Shown: positions 53,269 to 62,272, counted from the stretch's first letter. The stretch is 64,000 nt of DNA from Acrocarpospora catenulata (GCF_018476525.1 NZ_JAHCST010000003.1:186001-250000), one strand, 5' to 3'. Numbers and translations: made by a program. The notes: generated from the letters alone by a model not told the origin.

Positions 53269-53835
53269 TCAGTACGGGTGGTGGTTCGGCTTGTTTGCCC
53301 AGGCGGCGTACGCCTGGGCGCCGAGTTCGGGATAGATCTGCTCGATCGGGATCTTGCGCTGGTCGAGGGGGCGCTGGAAGTCCTTGTACTGGAAGGCGTC
53401 GTCGAAACCGATCTTTCTCGTCGCCTCGAGGTCGGAGCTGAAGTGGACCGAGTCGATCCGCGACCAGTAGATGGCGCTCATGCACATCGGGCACGGAGCC
53501 CCGCTCGAGTAGAGGGAGTAGCCCATGAGCATCCGGGCCCGCTCGGGCAGGAGGTCGGGCGATCCTTCCGGGCGCGGCACGAGTTCGAGCGTCGAGGTGT
53601 TCAGGCGGTCCTCCGCAAGGGTGGGTGCCTCCGGGTTCAGGATCTGGATGGCCTTGCGGATGGCCTCGATCTCGCCGTGTGCGGTCGGGTCGCCGGTGAG
53701 CAGGACGCGGTTCTGCCCGCGGGCGAGAATCTCCCCGTCCTTGGTGATGACCGCGCCGAACGGGCCGCCCCAGCCGTTCACAACGGACTCCGTGGCGAGT
53801 CGCACGGCTTCGGCCATGAATTCCTTGGGTCCCAT
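53269..53835 (-). CDS. Nucleoside/guanine deaminase (CDA-fold zinc enzyme)
   Basis: A 188-residue cytidine-deaminase-fold enzyme with the zinc site TAHGEIEAIRKA (His and catalytic Glu) and SGAPCPMCMSAIYW (two Cys). The layout fits the guanine deaminase/nucleoside deaminase group more than tRNA adenosine deaminases, because of the ENGGPFG-like WGGPFGAVITKDGEILA and the C-terminal PELGAQAYAAW segment. The ATG has a strong GGAGGTGAGGAG. It is divergent from the ABM-domain gene. Confidence 0.87.
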   Translation of the reverse strand: MGPKEFMAEAVRLATESVVNGWGGPFGAVITKDGEILARGQNRVLLTGDPTAHGEIEAIRKAIQILNPEAPTLAEDRLNTSTLELVPRPEGSPDLLPERARMLMGYSLYSSGAPCPMCMSAIYWSRIDSVHFSSDLEATRKIGFDDAFQYKDFQRPLDQRKIPIEQIYPELGAQAYAAWANKPNHHPY

Positions 53836-53933
53836 CTCCTCACCTCCGGCAGGTAAATTACGGCTGAAATTTCGTCATGATTGACTGCCGCGTCCGAGCA
53901 ATTCCCGCCATGCTTCTCCCGGCGGCCGTGGAC

Positions 53934-53939
53934 TATACT
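53934..53939 (+). promoter_or_regulatory. -10 box of the ABM-domain membrane protein gene (leaderless)
   Basis: TATACT, close to the ideal -10, ends 7 nt before the GTG at 53947; no ribosome site is present. Confidence 0.6.
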
Positions 53940-53946
53940 TGCCCAG

Positions 53947-54918
53947 GTGAAGCCTGGTTCGAACCGCGGGCCTTCGGATCGCGGCGTGACCGTGGTCATT
54001 TCGTCAAAGGTTCGCGAAGGCCGCGATGATGATTATCGCCGCTGGCAGCAGAAAACAAATGAGAGCATGCGCTCATTTGCTGGTTTCGAGGGGGCGGAGA
54101 CTTATCCGCCGATTCCCGGTGAGCAACCCTCCTGGGTGTCTGTTTTTCGTTTCTCGGGCATCGCCCAGCTGACCGGGTGGCTGAATTCGGAGTCGCGTAG
54201 GGCGCTGCTCGACGAGGTCCGGCCGCTGCTGGAGGAGCCGCCGGCGCTGGAGGTCCTCGCGGGAAGGACGCCCGATATCGAAGCGGTCACGGCGGTGATC
54301 TCCCACAACGTGCGGCCAGGCCGCGAGGGCGACTACACGCGCTGGCAGGACAGGCTCCACAAGGCAGAGGAGAGGTTTCCCGGCTTCCTTGGATTCGAGA
54401 CGTTCGCGCCAGTGCCGGGCGTACAGCCGCACTGGGTGGTCATGACCCGGTTCGACACCCGCGAACACCTTGAGAACTGGCTCGCGTCCGACACCCGGAG
54501 AAAGCTCCTGGACGAAGGTCGTGACTGCGTCGTCGACTTCGACGTGCGCACCGTCAAGTCGGCGTTCGGCGGCTGGTTCCGGTTCGGCGGCGGAGTTGCC
54601 GGGCAGGGCGCTCCGCCCAACTGGAAGCAGGCCATGTGCGTGCTGCTGGCCCTCTATCCGACCGTGATGGCGCTGAACCTGACGGTGAGCCGGGTGCTGA
54701 CCGGCGCGCGCCTGCCCCTCTACCTCGTCCTGTTCATCGGCAACGTGCTGAGCGTCGCCATCCTCACCTGGGTCCTGATGCCGCTCGTCAACAGGGCCTT
54801 CGCGGCATGGCTGCGCCCCGATGTGTCCCGCTCGTTCCTCGCCGGCGCCGCCGGAGCGCTCGTGATCGTGCTGTGCTACGCGCTGTCCGTCGCCGCCTTC
54901 GCCGTGATCACCCGTTAG
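53947..54918 (+). CDS. Tandem ABM-domain protein with C-terminal membrane anchor
   Basis: A 323-residue protein with two antibiotic-biosynthesis-monooxygenase-like domains of about 95 residues each: VTVVISSKVREGRDDDYRRW and VTAVISHNVRPGREGDYTRW begin them, each followed by FxGFxGxETxxPxPGxQPxWV and a LxxWLxSxxRRxLLDE helix. After the second domain come three membrane helices (about residues 230-320). GTG 53947 fits the TATACT promoter. The family often binds haem or acts as a cofactorless oxygenase; here the catalytic role is unproven. Stands alone. Confidence 0.8.
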   Translation: MKPGSNRGPSDRGVTVVISSKVREGRDDDYRRWQQKTNESMRSFAGFEGAETYPPIPGEQPSWVSVFRFSGIAQLTGWLNSESRRALLDEVRPLLEEPPALEVLAGRTPDIEAVTAVISHNVRPGREGDYTRWQDRLHKAEERFPGFLGFETFAPVPGVQPHWVVMTRFDTREHLENWLASDTRRKLLDEGRDCVVDFDVRTVKSAFGGWFRFGGGVAGQGAPPNWKQAMCVLLALYPTVMALNLTVSRVLTGARLPLYLVLFIGNVLSVAILTWVLMPLVNRAFAAWLRPDVSRSFLAGAAGALVIVLCYALSVAAFAVITR

Positions 54919-55156
54919 CGGCCGTGGCACGGAGGATGTCCGACATGGGGCTGGGCCGAGACCACGGATGCATGCTGATCGACCTCTCCCGGCTCGACGC
55001 GTGCGCCGTCGACACCGCCTCGGCCACGGCGAGCGCGCAGACCCCGAGGGCGTCTTCCAGCCCTACCTGCAACCATGAACTCCTGCGGTCTTGCCAGAAA
55101 GATCCAATTACGTCGCGGCTGTCCACATGGCGATCGGGAAAGCCTACTGTCCTGAT

Positions 55157-56698
55157 ATGAGTGATACCCGATACGCGGTTAATGGCATGGTTTGCACGAT
55201 TGATCATCTGGCGTCGGCGGCGGCTGTTGCCGTGCTGGACAGAGGGGGCAGTGCTGCTGACGCGGCGGTCGCGGCCAATGCGGTGTTGGCGGTTACGGCG
55301 CCGCACATGTGTGGGCTGGGTGGGGATCTGTTCGCGCTGGTGCATGACGGGGCCGGGGTGAGTGCGTTGAATGCCTCGGGGCGGGCCGGGAGTGGTGCGG
55401 ATCCGGAGCGGTTGCGTGCGGAGGGGCACGGAAGGATGCCTCACCTGTACGACGTCAGGTCGGTGCCGGTGCCAGGGTGTGTGGATGGCTGGCTCGCGCT
55501 GCATGGGCGGTTCGGGCGGCTTCCGCTTGAGGTGGTGCTGGCTGCTGCGATTCGTCTGGCGGTTGAGGGGTTTCCGGCCTCTCCGCTGCTCGCGCCGGGG
55601 GGACCGTTCATCGGGGCGCTGCCGGGGGCCGGGGACTTCGCCGACGTGCGGGCGGTCGGTGATCTCGTGCGGCGGCCCGGCGTGGGGCGGGCGCTGGAGG
55701 CGATTGCGGCGGGTGGGCGCGCGGGCTTCTATGAAGGGGAGTTCGGCCGTGGGCTGCTCGCCTTGGGCGCGGGTGAGTACACCGATGCCGACCTGGCCAG
55801 GGTCAACGCCGACTGGGTGACGCCGTTGCACGTGACCGCGTTCGGGCATGGTGTGTGGACGATTCCGCCGAACTCGCAGGGGTACCTGCTGCTGCTCGCG
55901 CTCGGCGTCCTGGAGGGGTTCGAGTTGCCCGGCGATCCGGACGACCCGCGCTGGGCGCACCTGCTCGTCGAGGCCGCCCGCGCCGCCGGGCACGACAGGC
56001 TCGACGTGTTGCACGAGGGCGGGCAGGCCCCGCTCGGCACGGCCGTCGAGCGCCGCGCGCTGGTCGACCCCGACCGTCGTACGGCCGGGCTGGGCGGTGC
56101 GGCGGCTCGTGGCGACACCACCTACCTGTGCGTGGTGGACGGCGACGGAATGGGCGTGTCGCTGATCCAGTCGAACGCCGCCGGGTTCGGCAGTTTGCTG
56201 TTCGAGCCGACCACGGGGATCAACCTGCACAACCGGGGCATCGGCTTCTCACTCATCCCTGGCCACCCCGCCGAGTACGGCCCCGGCCGCCGCCCGCCGC
56301 ACACCCTCTCACCCGCACTGATCACCCGTCCGGACGGAACCCTGCGTACGGTGCTCGGGACGATGGGCGGTGACGCGCAGCCGCAGATCCTGCTTCAGCT
56401 CGTCACCCGCCTGCTGGCGTACGGCCAGAGCCCTGGCGAGGTGATCACCGCCCCGCGCTGGGCGCTCGGTGTCGACGCCAGCACAGGCTTCGACACCTGG
56501 CATGGCGGTGAGGTGGTCGTCGAGGTTGAGAAAGGCGCGACGTGGGCGCCAGGACTTGTCGAGCGCGGGCACACGGTCCGCCATGAACCCTATGGCGACA
56601 ACTTCGGGCACGCTCATCTCATCGACGTCCTGCCCTCCGGAATGCTCGCCGGAGCCGCCGACCCTCGGGCCCGCATCGGCGCCGCCCTCGGCCGCTGA
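55157..56698 (+). CDS. Gamma-glutamyltransferase family protein (Ntn-hydrolase)
   Basis: A 513-residue Ntn-hydrolase precursor. The large-subunit part has GGSAADAAVAANAVLAVTAP and HMCGLGGDLFALVHD; the small subunit would begin at Thr321 in the GDTTYLCVVDGDG motif, where self-cleavage is expected. The substrate loop RPPHTLSPALI and GTMGGDAQPQ follow. No signal peptide, so it is either cytoplasmic or exported by another route. Substrates could be glutathione-like or an acyl-amide; mycothiol organisms lack glutathione, so a different gamma-glutamyl compound is likely. ATG 55157 is chosen because longer starts add non-family residues. Confidence 0.88.
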   Translation: MSDTRYAVNGMVCTIDHLASAAAVAVLDRGGSAADAAVAANAVLAVTAPHMCGLGGDLFALVHDGAGVSALNASGRAGSGADPERLRAEGHGRMPHLYDVRSVPVPGCVDGWLALHGRFGRLPLEVVLAAAIRLAVEGFPASPLLAPGGPFIGALPGAGDFADVRAVGDLVRRPGVGRALEAIAAGGRAGFYEGEFGRGLLALGAGEYTDADLARVNADWVTPLHVTAFGHGVWTIPPNSQGYLLLLALGVLEGFELPGDPDDPRWAHLLVEAARAAGHDRLDVLHEGGQAPLGTAVERRALVDPDRRTAGLGGAAARGDTTYLCVVDGDGMGVSLIQSNAAGFGSLLFEPTTGINLHNRGIGFSLIPGHPAEYGPGRRPPHTLSPALITRPDGTLRTVLGTMGGDAQPQILLQLVTRLLAYGQSPGEVITAPRWALGVDASTGFDTWHGGEVVVEVEKGATWAPGLVERGHTVRHEPYGDNFGHAHLIDVLPSGMLAGAADPRARIGAALGR

Positions 56699-56762
56699 CC
56701 ACATTGTCCGTCGCCGGCGGCACGAACTCGAAGTGTCAGAGGGCGCTGAGAGTATCGCTTCC

Positions 56763-57180
56763 ATGGCCGACCTTGTCTCCGCGATCAGCGACTACTGGAA
56801 CGCCGCCGCACCGACCTTCGATGACGAGCCTGATCACGGCTTGCGCGCCGAGCGCACGCGGGCCGCGTGGGGGTGCCTGATACGTCGATGGGCGCCGTCC
56901 GCTCCGGCCGATGTCCTGGACGTCGGTTGCGGCACCGGCTCGCTTTCGCTGCTACGAGCCGCAGCCGTACGTGGCGGGAGCCGAATCGCTGCCCTGGGGA
57001 AGCGGCATCACCGCCGATGTCCTGGCTTCTGTGGTGCGCCCCCTGGTCAGAGAGGTGCATATCGAGTCGCTGAGCGGCGACGCCGACCTGTGGGGCCGCC
57101 CGGTGAGTGACGAACGCTATGCGATCATCGCCCACACCTGGACCAAGGGCACGCTCATTCAGTGGACACGGTGGCGATGA
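56763..57180 (+). pseudogene. SAM-dependent methyltransferase gene with an internal deletion and frameshift
   Basis: The first part (MADLVSAISDYWNAAAPTFD to the SAM motif VLDVGCGTGSLSLL) is in one frame; the last part, YEPQPYVAGAESLPWGSG to DADLWGRPVSDERYAIIAHT, is in another frame and matches the C-terminus of actinobacterial class I methyltransferases. About 100 residues of the core fold are missing. The total length is one base over a multiple of three. The stop lies within the truncated GntR gene on the other strand. Confidence 0.75.
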
Positions 57181-57460
57181 CCGTTCGTACGGCCGCGACC
57201 GCCTGTTCTGCCGTGCCGTCGAGGCGGGCGACCTCGGCAAGGTAGGCGCGGGCGTGTTGTTCGATCAGTTCCGCTTGGGTGGTCTGAGGTTCGGGTTGCG
57301 GGAGAACGCGGGTGCCGCCGCCGCGCTTGCCGGTGACGTATCCGGCTCGTTCCAGTTCCTTGTACGCCCGCGCCACCGTCCCCGCCGCCAGGCCCACCCC
57401 TACCCGGAAGAGCAGTTCGGCCAGGTACCAGACCGCCGAGCAATAGTGGCTTCGAACGGG
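57155..57460 (-). pseudogene. N-terminally truncated GntR (YtrA-type) regulator
   Basis: The frame keeps LAELLFRVGVGLAAGTVARA then YKELERAGYVTGKRGGGTRV, the recognition helix and wing of a YtrA-type GntR regulator, plus the short helical C-terminus ending TVIATVSTE. The first ~40 residues of the winged helix and any start codon are gone, replaced by unrelated sequence before 57440. The 26-bp overlap with the decayed methyltransferase suggests one deletion event hit both. Confidence 0.65.
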
Positions 57461-57492
57461 CACTTGTGGCAAGAGGTTGATACAAAGCTGGT

Positions 57493-58134
57493 TCAGAGGC
57501 GGTTGAGGTACAGGAGGACGGCCAGGACGCGGCGGTGGTCCTCCTCCGAGTTGGCCAGGCCGAGCTTGGCGAGGATCGAGCTGACGTGGGTTTCCACCGT
57601 TCGGTCGGTCAGCCAGAGGCGCCGGGCGATGCCGACGTTGGTGCGGCCCTCCGCCATGAGCGCCAGCACCTCCCGCTCTCGCGCGCTCAGCGAGGCCAGC
57701 GGATCGGCGGCCCGGCGTGCGCCGATGAGGCGCGAGACCACCTCGGGGTCGAGGGCGGAGCCGCCGGCCGCCACTCGCTGCAGCGAGTCGAAGAAGTCCT
57801 CGACGTCGAGGACCCGGTCCTTGAGCATGTAGCCGAACCTGCCGCGGGACACCAGGTCGACGGAGTGCCGGGTCTCGACGTGCTGGGAGAGCAGGACGAT
57901 GCCGAGTTCCGGGTGCGTGTCGCGGATCCGCCGGGCCGCCCTGGCGCCGTCGTCGGTGAGGTCGGGCGGCATCCGGATATCGATGATCACCAGCTCGGGC
58001 TTCGCGGCGGCGACGGCTTCGATCAGCTCCGGGGCGTCCTGGGCCTTGGCCACGACCTCGTGCCCGGCGTCGGTGAGCAGGCGGGCCAGGCCCTCCCGGA
58101 ACAGGGCGGAGTCTTCGCCGATCACGACGCGCAC
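57493..58134 (-). CDS. NarL/LuxR-type response regulator
   Basis: A 213-residue response regulator: receiver domain with the acidic pocket (IGEDSALFREGL), phospho-acceptor Asp in LVIIDIRMPP, and Lys in YMLKDRV; then a LuxR-type helix-turn-helix (LSAREREVLALMAEGRTNVG, TVETHVSSILAKL). The receiver helix-4 region has a longer insert (DLTDDGARAAR). GTG 58134 overlaps the histidine kinase gene by 13 bp. It is the output partner of the upstream kinase. Confidence 0.92.
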   Translation of the reverse strand: MRVVIGEDSALFREGLARLLTDAGHEVVAKAQDAPELIEAVAAAKPELVIIDIRMPPDLTDDGARAARRIRDTHPELGIVLLSQHVETRHSVDLVSRGRFGYMLKDRVLDVEDFFDSLQRVAAGGSALDPEVVSRLIGARRAADPLASLSAREREVLALMAEGRTNVGIARRLWLTDRTVETHVSSILAKLGLANSEEDHRRVLAVLLYLNRL

Positions 58135-60104
58135 GGCAGCACCGCCTCGACCAGCGTGCCGCCGCCCGCCGGGCTGGACAGCCGCAACGCGCCACCGGCC
58201 GCCTGCACCCGGTCGGCCAGGCCCGCCAGACCGGTCCCCGGACGTATCTCGGCACCTCCGGGCCCGTCGTCGCTGACCCGTACGGTGACCCGATCGCCGG
58301 CCCGGCTGACGCGAACGCCGATCGTGGCGGGTTCGGCGTGCTTGACCGCGTTGGTCATCGCCTCGCTCGCGACGTAGTAGGCGGTCATCGCCACGTCCTC
58401 GGGCAGGTCGTCGGCGGCCACGTCCAGCGCCACGGGGACCGGCACCTTGCCGGCCAGCATGACCAGCGCGTTGCCGAGCCCGTCGTCGAGGCTGCTCGGG
58501 CGCAGGCCGTGCGCGATCTGCCGCAGTTCGGCGACCGCGACGGCCAGCTCCGCCACCCACTCGTCCAGCAGGGCGTCGACCTCGACCGTGCTGTCGTCGA
58601 GGTGGCGCTGCGCCAGCCGGATCGCCATGCCGAGGGAGACCAGGCGCTGCTGCGCCCCGTCGTGCAGGTCGCGTTCGAGCCGCCGCCGCTCCTGGTATCC
58701 GGCGTGCAGCAGCCGAGCACGGCTGGCCTCGGCCTCGTCGAGCGCCCTGCTCACCTCGATGCGCAGCCGGACCACCTCGATGAGCAGCGCGCTGGCGGCG
58801 GCCACCTCGCGCAGCAGCTCCCGGGTGCCGGTCCCGCCGCGCACGATGGCGCCGATGTCATGGCCGCCGAGCCGGACTTGCGCGACGGGAGCGTCGCCGG
58901 GGTCGACCGGAGCGCCGGTCGCGTCCACCAGCCCGGAGGTGCCCGGCAGCCGGTAGCCGACGCGCAACTCCGGGTCGCGCAGCGCGGCGCGCAGGGTCGC
59001 CTCCAGCTCCTCAGGCTGCGCCTGACCCGCGTGCGTACGGCCGCGCAGTTCCTCGACAGCGGTCAGTACGGCCTGCCGCGCCGGGTAGAACCGGCGGTCG
59101 ACCCAGCGCTGCAGGCGGCTGCGCAGCGGGGACAGCGCGGCGGCGCAGATGGCCGTGCCGGCGGCCGCGGCGATGGGTGAGCTCCGACCGGCGCTGAGGC
59201 CCACCAGGAACGAGGCGGCCGTGTAGAAGCCGAGCAGCATCGCGGTCACCAGGCCGTAGGTGACGGCGGCGCTGATCGCGCGGTCGATGTCGTAGAGGTC
59301 GTGGCGCAACACGGCGATCGTGGTGGCCACCGGAATCGCCAGGGCGGTCGCCGCCAGACCGGCGAGCCCCAGCTCAGGCCCGCCGAGGAACAGGTAGCTC
59401 GCCCAGCAGAGCAGCAGCGCCAGCGGCAGGCAGGCCGCGCCGAGCGCGAACCACTTGAGCTGGGCCCGCTTCACCTCCTCGGTCGCCCTGCGATAGCGGA
59501 GCACCACCGCCGTTGTGGACGCGATCAACAACCCGAGGAAGACCGGCAACAGCAGCAGGCCCGCCACCTCCACCGCCGGCAGGTAGGACGCGGGGACCGG
59601 GAAGAAGTGCGGCGTGGTTTCGAACGGCGGCCGGTAGGGACGGGGATCGAACGCCGCGATCAGCAGGAAGAGCACGGGAACGACCACCAACCCGATGGCC
59701 GTCCAACGCCACCGCCGGCCCGGCGGGCGTCCGTCCGGGAACACCAGCATGAGCAGGGCCGCCGGGACGTACAGGAACATCCAGTCGCCCTGGGACAGGG
59801 CCACGTACAGCTCGGAGAACGGCAGGTCCGGCCGCCGGCTGATGGCCGAGGCGTACAGGTCGCCGACGGTGACCCAGAGCGCCGTCCCGCCGACCAGCAT
59901 GAGCAGCGGGCCGACCACGCTGTCCGTACGCCGGACGGCGACCACCAGCCCGAGCACCACGGACGGCAACGCCAACGTCGCGCCTATCGCGAACTCCGCC
60001 GTGGCGCCGCCGTCGCCGCCGATCACCGCGAGCACCACACCGGCACCCGCCAGCACGCTCAGCACCGCAGCCAGGGCGTACGCGAACAGACGGGGGGCTA
60101 TCAC
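58122..60104 (-). CDS. Membrane sensor histidine kinase (HisKA_3 / NarL-type)
   Basis: A 660-residue kinase. The N-terminal ~330 residues hold eight or more membrane helices (LFAYALAAVLSVLAGAGVVL at the start) without a large outer loop, so sensing is likely within the membrane. The HisKA_3 phospho-site is ERRRLERDLHDGAQQRLVSL, and the ATPase has the N box SEAMTNAVKH and G box SDDGPGG / GTGLAGLADR. GTG 60104 lies 6 nt after a TACCGT box (complement of 60111-60116), fitting a leaderless message. Two small membrane-protein genes are divergent and may be targets. Confidence 0.9.
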   Translation of the reverse strand: MIAPRLFAYALAAVLSVLAGAGVVLAVIGGDGGATAEFAIGATLALPSVVLGLVVAVRRTDSVVGPLLMLVGGTALWVTVGDLYASAISRRPDLPFSELYVALSQGDWMFLYVPAALLMLVFPDGRPPGRRWRWTAIGLVVVPVLFLLIAAFDPRPYRPPFETTPHFFPVPASYLPAVEVAGLLLLPVFLGLLIASTTAVVLRYRRATEEVKRAQLKWFALGAACLPLALLLCWASYLFLGGPELGLAGLAATALAIPVATTIAVLRHDLYDIDRAISAAVTYGLVTAMLLGFYTAASFLVGLSAGRSSPIAAAAGTAICAAALSPLRSRLQRWVDRRFYPARQAVLTAVEELRGRTHAGQAQPEELEATLRAALRDPELRVGYRLPGTSGLVDATGAPVDPGDAPVAQVRLGGHDIGAIVRGGTGTRELLREVAAASALLIEVVRLRIEVSRALDEAEASRARLLHAGYQERRRLERDLHDGAQQRLVSLGMAIRLAQRHLDDSTVEVDALLDEWVAELAVAVAELRQIAHGLRPSSLDDGLGNALVMLAGKVPVPVALDVAADDLPEDVAMTAYYVASEAMTNAVKHAEPATIGVRVSRAGDRVTVRVSDDGPGGAEIRPGTGLAGLADRVQAAGGALRLSSPAGGGTLVEAVLPCAS

Positions 60105-60110
60105 GCCTCC

Positions 60111-60116
60111 ACGGTA
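60111..60116 (-). promoter_or_regulatory. -10 box of the histidine kinase operon (leaderless)
   Basis: On the minus strand TACCGT ends 6 nt before the GTG start. A GGAGG also lies between but is too close to the start to act as a ribosome site. Confidence 0.45.
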
Positions 60117-60251
60117 GGGGGCCGGGGATCGCCCGGTGAATACGTGCCAGTACGGAGATCGGTCCCGTGCCGGCCCGGATCCGCGGACCGTGCCCGCGCG
60201 CCGAGACTGCGGGAGCGGGACATCCCCCCGCCCCACTCACAGGAGAACCAC

Positions 60252-60602
60252 ATGCAACGCTCCCGTCTCGTCGTCGCCGGGCTGATCCTGGGCGGCCTGC
60301 TCGGCCTTATCGATGTGGTCACGCTGCCGCTCGGCGACGGCGAGCATCCCCCGTTCGCGGTGGCCGCCGCAGGGGCCGTACTCGGGCTGATCACCTTGGT
60401 CGGCTGCGTGCTGGGCTGGCGCGGTAGCCGGGCCGGGGCGATCGCCGTGATCGTCACCAGGCTGCTGTCGGGGCTGACCGCCGTGCCCGCGTTCTTCGCC
60501 GACGGGGTCCCCGCCGAGGCGATGACCGCGGCCGCGGTCGGCATCGTGCTCACCCTCGGCTGCATCGCCCTGGTCGCGCCGGGGCTGCGGTCCCGCAGCT
60601 GA
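60252..60602 (+). CDS. Small four-helix membrane protein, unknown function
   Basis: A 116-residue protein of four membrane helices (LVVAGLILGGLLGLIDVVTL; AVAAAGAVLGLITLVGCVLG; IAVIVTRLLSGLTAVPAFF; AAAVGIVLTLGCIALVAPGL). AGGAG 5 nt before ATG 60252. It is divergent from the sensor kinase and followed after 20 bp by another membrane-protein gene. Such small proteins next to NarL-type systems are common in actinobacteria and are often controlled by them; no function is known. Confidence 0.8.
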   Translation: MQRSRLVVAGLILGGLLGLIDVVTLPLGDGEHPPFAVAAAGAVLGLITLVGCVLGWRGSRAGAIAVIVTRLLSGLTAVPAFFADGVPAEAMTAAAVGIVLTLGCIALVAPGLRSRS

Positions 60603-60622
60603 TCCCATCTGAAGGAGAACCC

Positions 60623-61306
60623 ATGGAAACGTCCGTTCCGCCGTCCGTCGTGTCCGCGCCGGCCGGTCCGCCGCACACCCGCAGCATCCCGCTCGCCCTG
60701 GCGCTGTTCACCGCGCCATGGGGATTCGCCGTCGCCAACAGCGCCTACGCGTGGGCCACCCGCGCCGGAGGAAGTGACAGCACAGGCGCGGAGACCCTCG
60801 CCCTGGCGGCGGCCCACCCCGGCCTCTATCGCCTCGCCACCGTCGCCGCGATGCTGGGGAGCCTGCTCATGGTTCCGGCGGTCCTCGGCGTCAAGCGACT
60901 CGTCGCGGACCGCAGCCGCAAGCTCGGGTCCTTCGGCGCGGTACTGACGGCCAGTGGGTACATCGGCTACTTCGCGATCGTCTTCACCGGCTTCATCAGC
61001 CTCGCCATGGCCGAGCGCGGCGGCCCCGTCGCGGACTACGCGGCCGTGCTCGACAGCGGCCAGAGTGACCTGGCGGCCGTGTGGGTGTTCCTGCTCTTCG
61101 TGGCGGGCAACCTGGTCGGGACGCTGCTGCTCGGCTCGGCCCTCCTCCGTAGCCGCGCGATCCCGCTCTGGGCAGCCGCCGCGGTCCTGGCCTGGCCCCC
61201 GCTGCATGTGATCGGGCTCGTGGCCGGCACCGAGTGGTTCGAGGTCGCCGGCGCCGTCGCACAGGCGATCGGCTTGGCCGTCGCCGGTCGGCGCCTCCTA
61301 CGCTAA
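60623..61306 (+). CDS. DUF4386-like multi-pass membrane protein
   Basis: A 227-residue membrane protein with about six helices (SIPLALALFTAPWGFAVANS, YRLATVAAMLGSLLMVPAVL, GSFGAVLTASGYIGYFAIVF, AVWVFLLFVAGNLVGTLLLG). AAGGAG precedes ATG 60623. Likely co-transcribed with the small membrane gene upstream. The family name is tentative; no catalytic residues are apparent. Confidence 0.72.
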   Translation: METSVPPSVVSAPAGPPHTRSIPLALALFTAPWGFAVANSAYAWATRAGGSDSTGAETLALAAAHPGLYRLATVAAMLGSLLMVPAVLGVKRLVADRSRKLGSFGAVLTASGYIGYFAIVFTGFISLAMAERGGPVADYAAVLDSGQSDLAAVWVFLLFVAGNLVGTLLLGSALLRSRAIPLWAAAAVLAWPPLHVIGLVAGTEWFEVAGAVAQAIGLAVAGRRLLR

Positions 61307-61309
61307 GTT
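61304..61309 (+). promoter_or_regulatory. -10 box of the DUF1152 gene (leaderless)
   Basis: TAAGTT spans the stop codon of the previous gene and ends 6 nt before the GTG at 61316, with no ribosome site. Confidence 0.45.
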
Positions 61310-61315
61310 CCCTGA

Positions 61316-62272
61316 GTGTTCTCGTTGCACGAACCTCCGCTGTTCACCCGGCTCAAGCAGGCTGACCGGATTCTGGTGGCCGGAGCCGGGGGAGGTTTCG
61401 ATGTGTTCGCCGGGCTTCCGCTCGCCGTGGCGCTGTGGGAGACGGGCAAGCAGGTCCACCTGGCCAATCTGTCGTTCAGCCGGCTGCACGGGCTGGATCT
61501 TGAGGCCTGGGTGGCGGAGGACGTGGCCGAGATCGGGCCGCACACGGCCACCCGGGACTGGTACTTCCCCGAGCTTTCACTGGCTCGCTGGCTCGACGCC
61601 CACGACCTGCCCTCCACCGTGTACGCGTTCCCCAAGGTCGGAGTGGATCCGCTGCGCGCCGCCTACCAGGTGCTGGTGGACCGGCTGGACCTCGACGCCG
61701 TGGTCCTGGTCGACGGGGGAACCGACATCCTGCTGCGCGGCGACGAGGCGGGGCTGGGCACCCCGGAGGAGGACATGGCCAGCCTCGCCGCCGTACACGG
61801 CCTCGGGGTACACGAGAAGATCGTCGCCTGCCTGGGTTTCGGCGTGGACGCCTACCACGGCGTCAATCATGTCCAGGTCCTGGAGAATCTGGCCGCCCTG
61901 GACCGCGACGGGGCGTACCTGGGCGCCTTCTCCATCCCCCGCGCCAGCCGGGCGTCCCAGCTCTACCTGGACGCCGTCGCCCACGCCCAGGCCGACGCAC
62001 CCGCCCGTCCGAGCATCGTCAACGGCTCGATCGCGGCCGCCCTGCACGGCGAGGTCGGCGACGTCCAGTTCACGACGCGCACCAGCGGCAGCGAACTGTT
62101 CATCAACCCCCTCATGACCATCTATTTCGCCGTGGACGCCGACGGCCTGGCGCGCCGCTCGCTCTACCTGAACCGCCTCGAAGGCACCACCCTGATGCGC
62201 CAGATTAGCTCGATCATCGAGCACTTCCGCATGGAGATCACCCCACGCGCACCCAGGGCATTTCCGCACTGA
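61316..62272 (+). CDS. DUF1152 family protein
   Basis: A 318-residue cytoplasmic protein. It opens with a nucleotide-binding-like ILVAGAGGGFDVFAGLPLAV, then HLANLSFSRL, a central VLVDGGTDILLRGDEAGLGT with GTPEEDMASLAAV, and a C-terminal TIYFAVDADGLARRSLYL. This is the DUF1152 pattern. The GGGTD-type acidic loop suggests sugar or nucleotide handling, but the function is unknown. GTG 61316 fits the leaderless promoter. Confidence 0.82.
   Translation: MFSLHEPPLFTRLKQADRILVAGAGGGFDVFAGLPLAVALWETGKQVHLANLSFSRLHGLDLEAWVAEDVAEIGPHTATRDWYFPELSLARWLDAHDLPSTVYAFPKVGVDPLRAAYQVLVDRLDLDAVVLVDGGTDILLRGDEAGLGTPEEDMASLAAVHGLGVHEKIVACLGFGVDAYHGVNHVQVLENLAALDRDGAYLGAFSIPRASRASQLYLDAVAHAQADAPARPSIVNGSIAAALHGEVGDVQFTTRTSGSELFINPLMTIYFAVDADGLARRSLYLNRLEGTTLMRQISSIIEHFRMEITPRAPRAFPH

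Noticed and set aside
54919-55156. Short open frames upstream of the gamma-glutamyltransferase, one giving a Ser/Thr-rich peptide from an ATG near 54971
   Set aside because: No ribosome site, no recognisable precursor-peptide features and no modifying enzyme nearby. I see nothing else in this 238-bp stretch.
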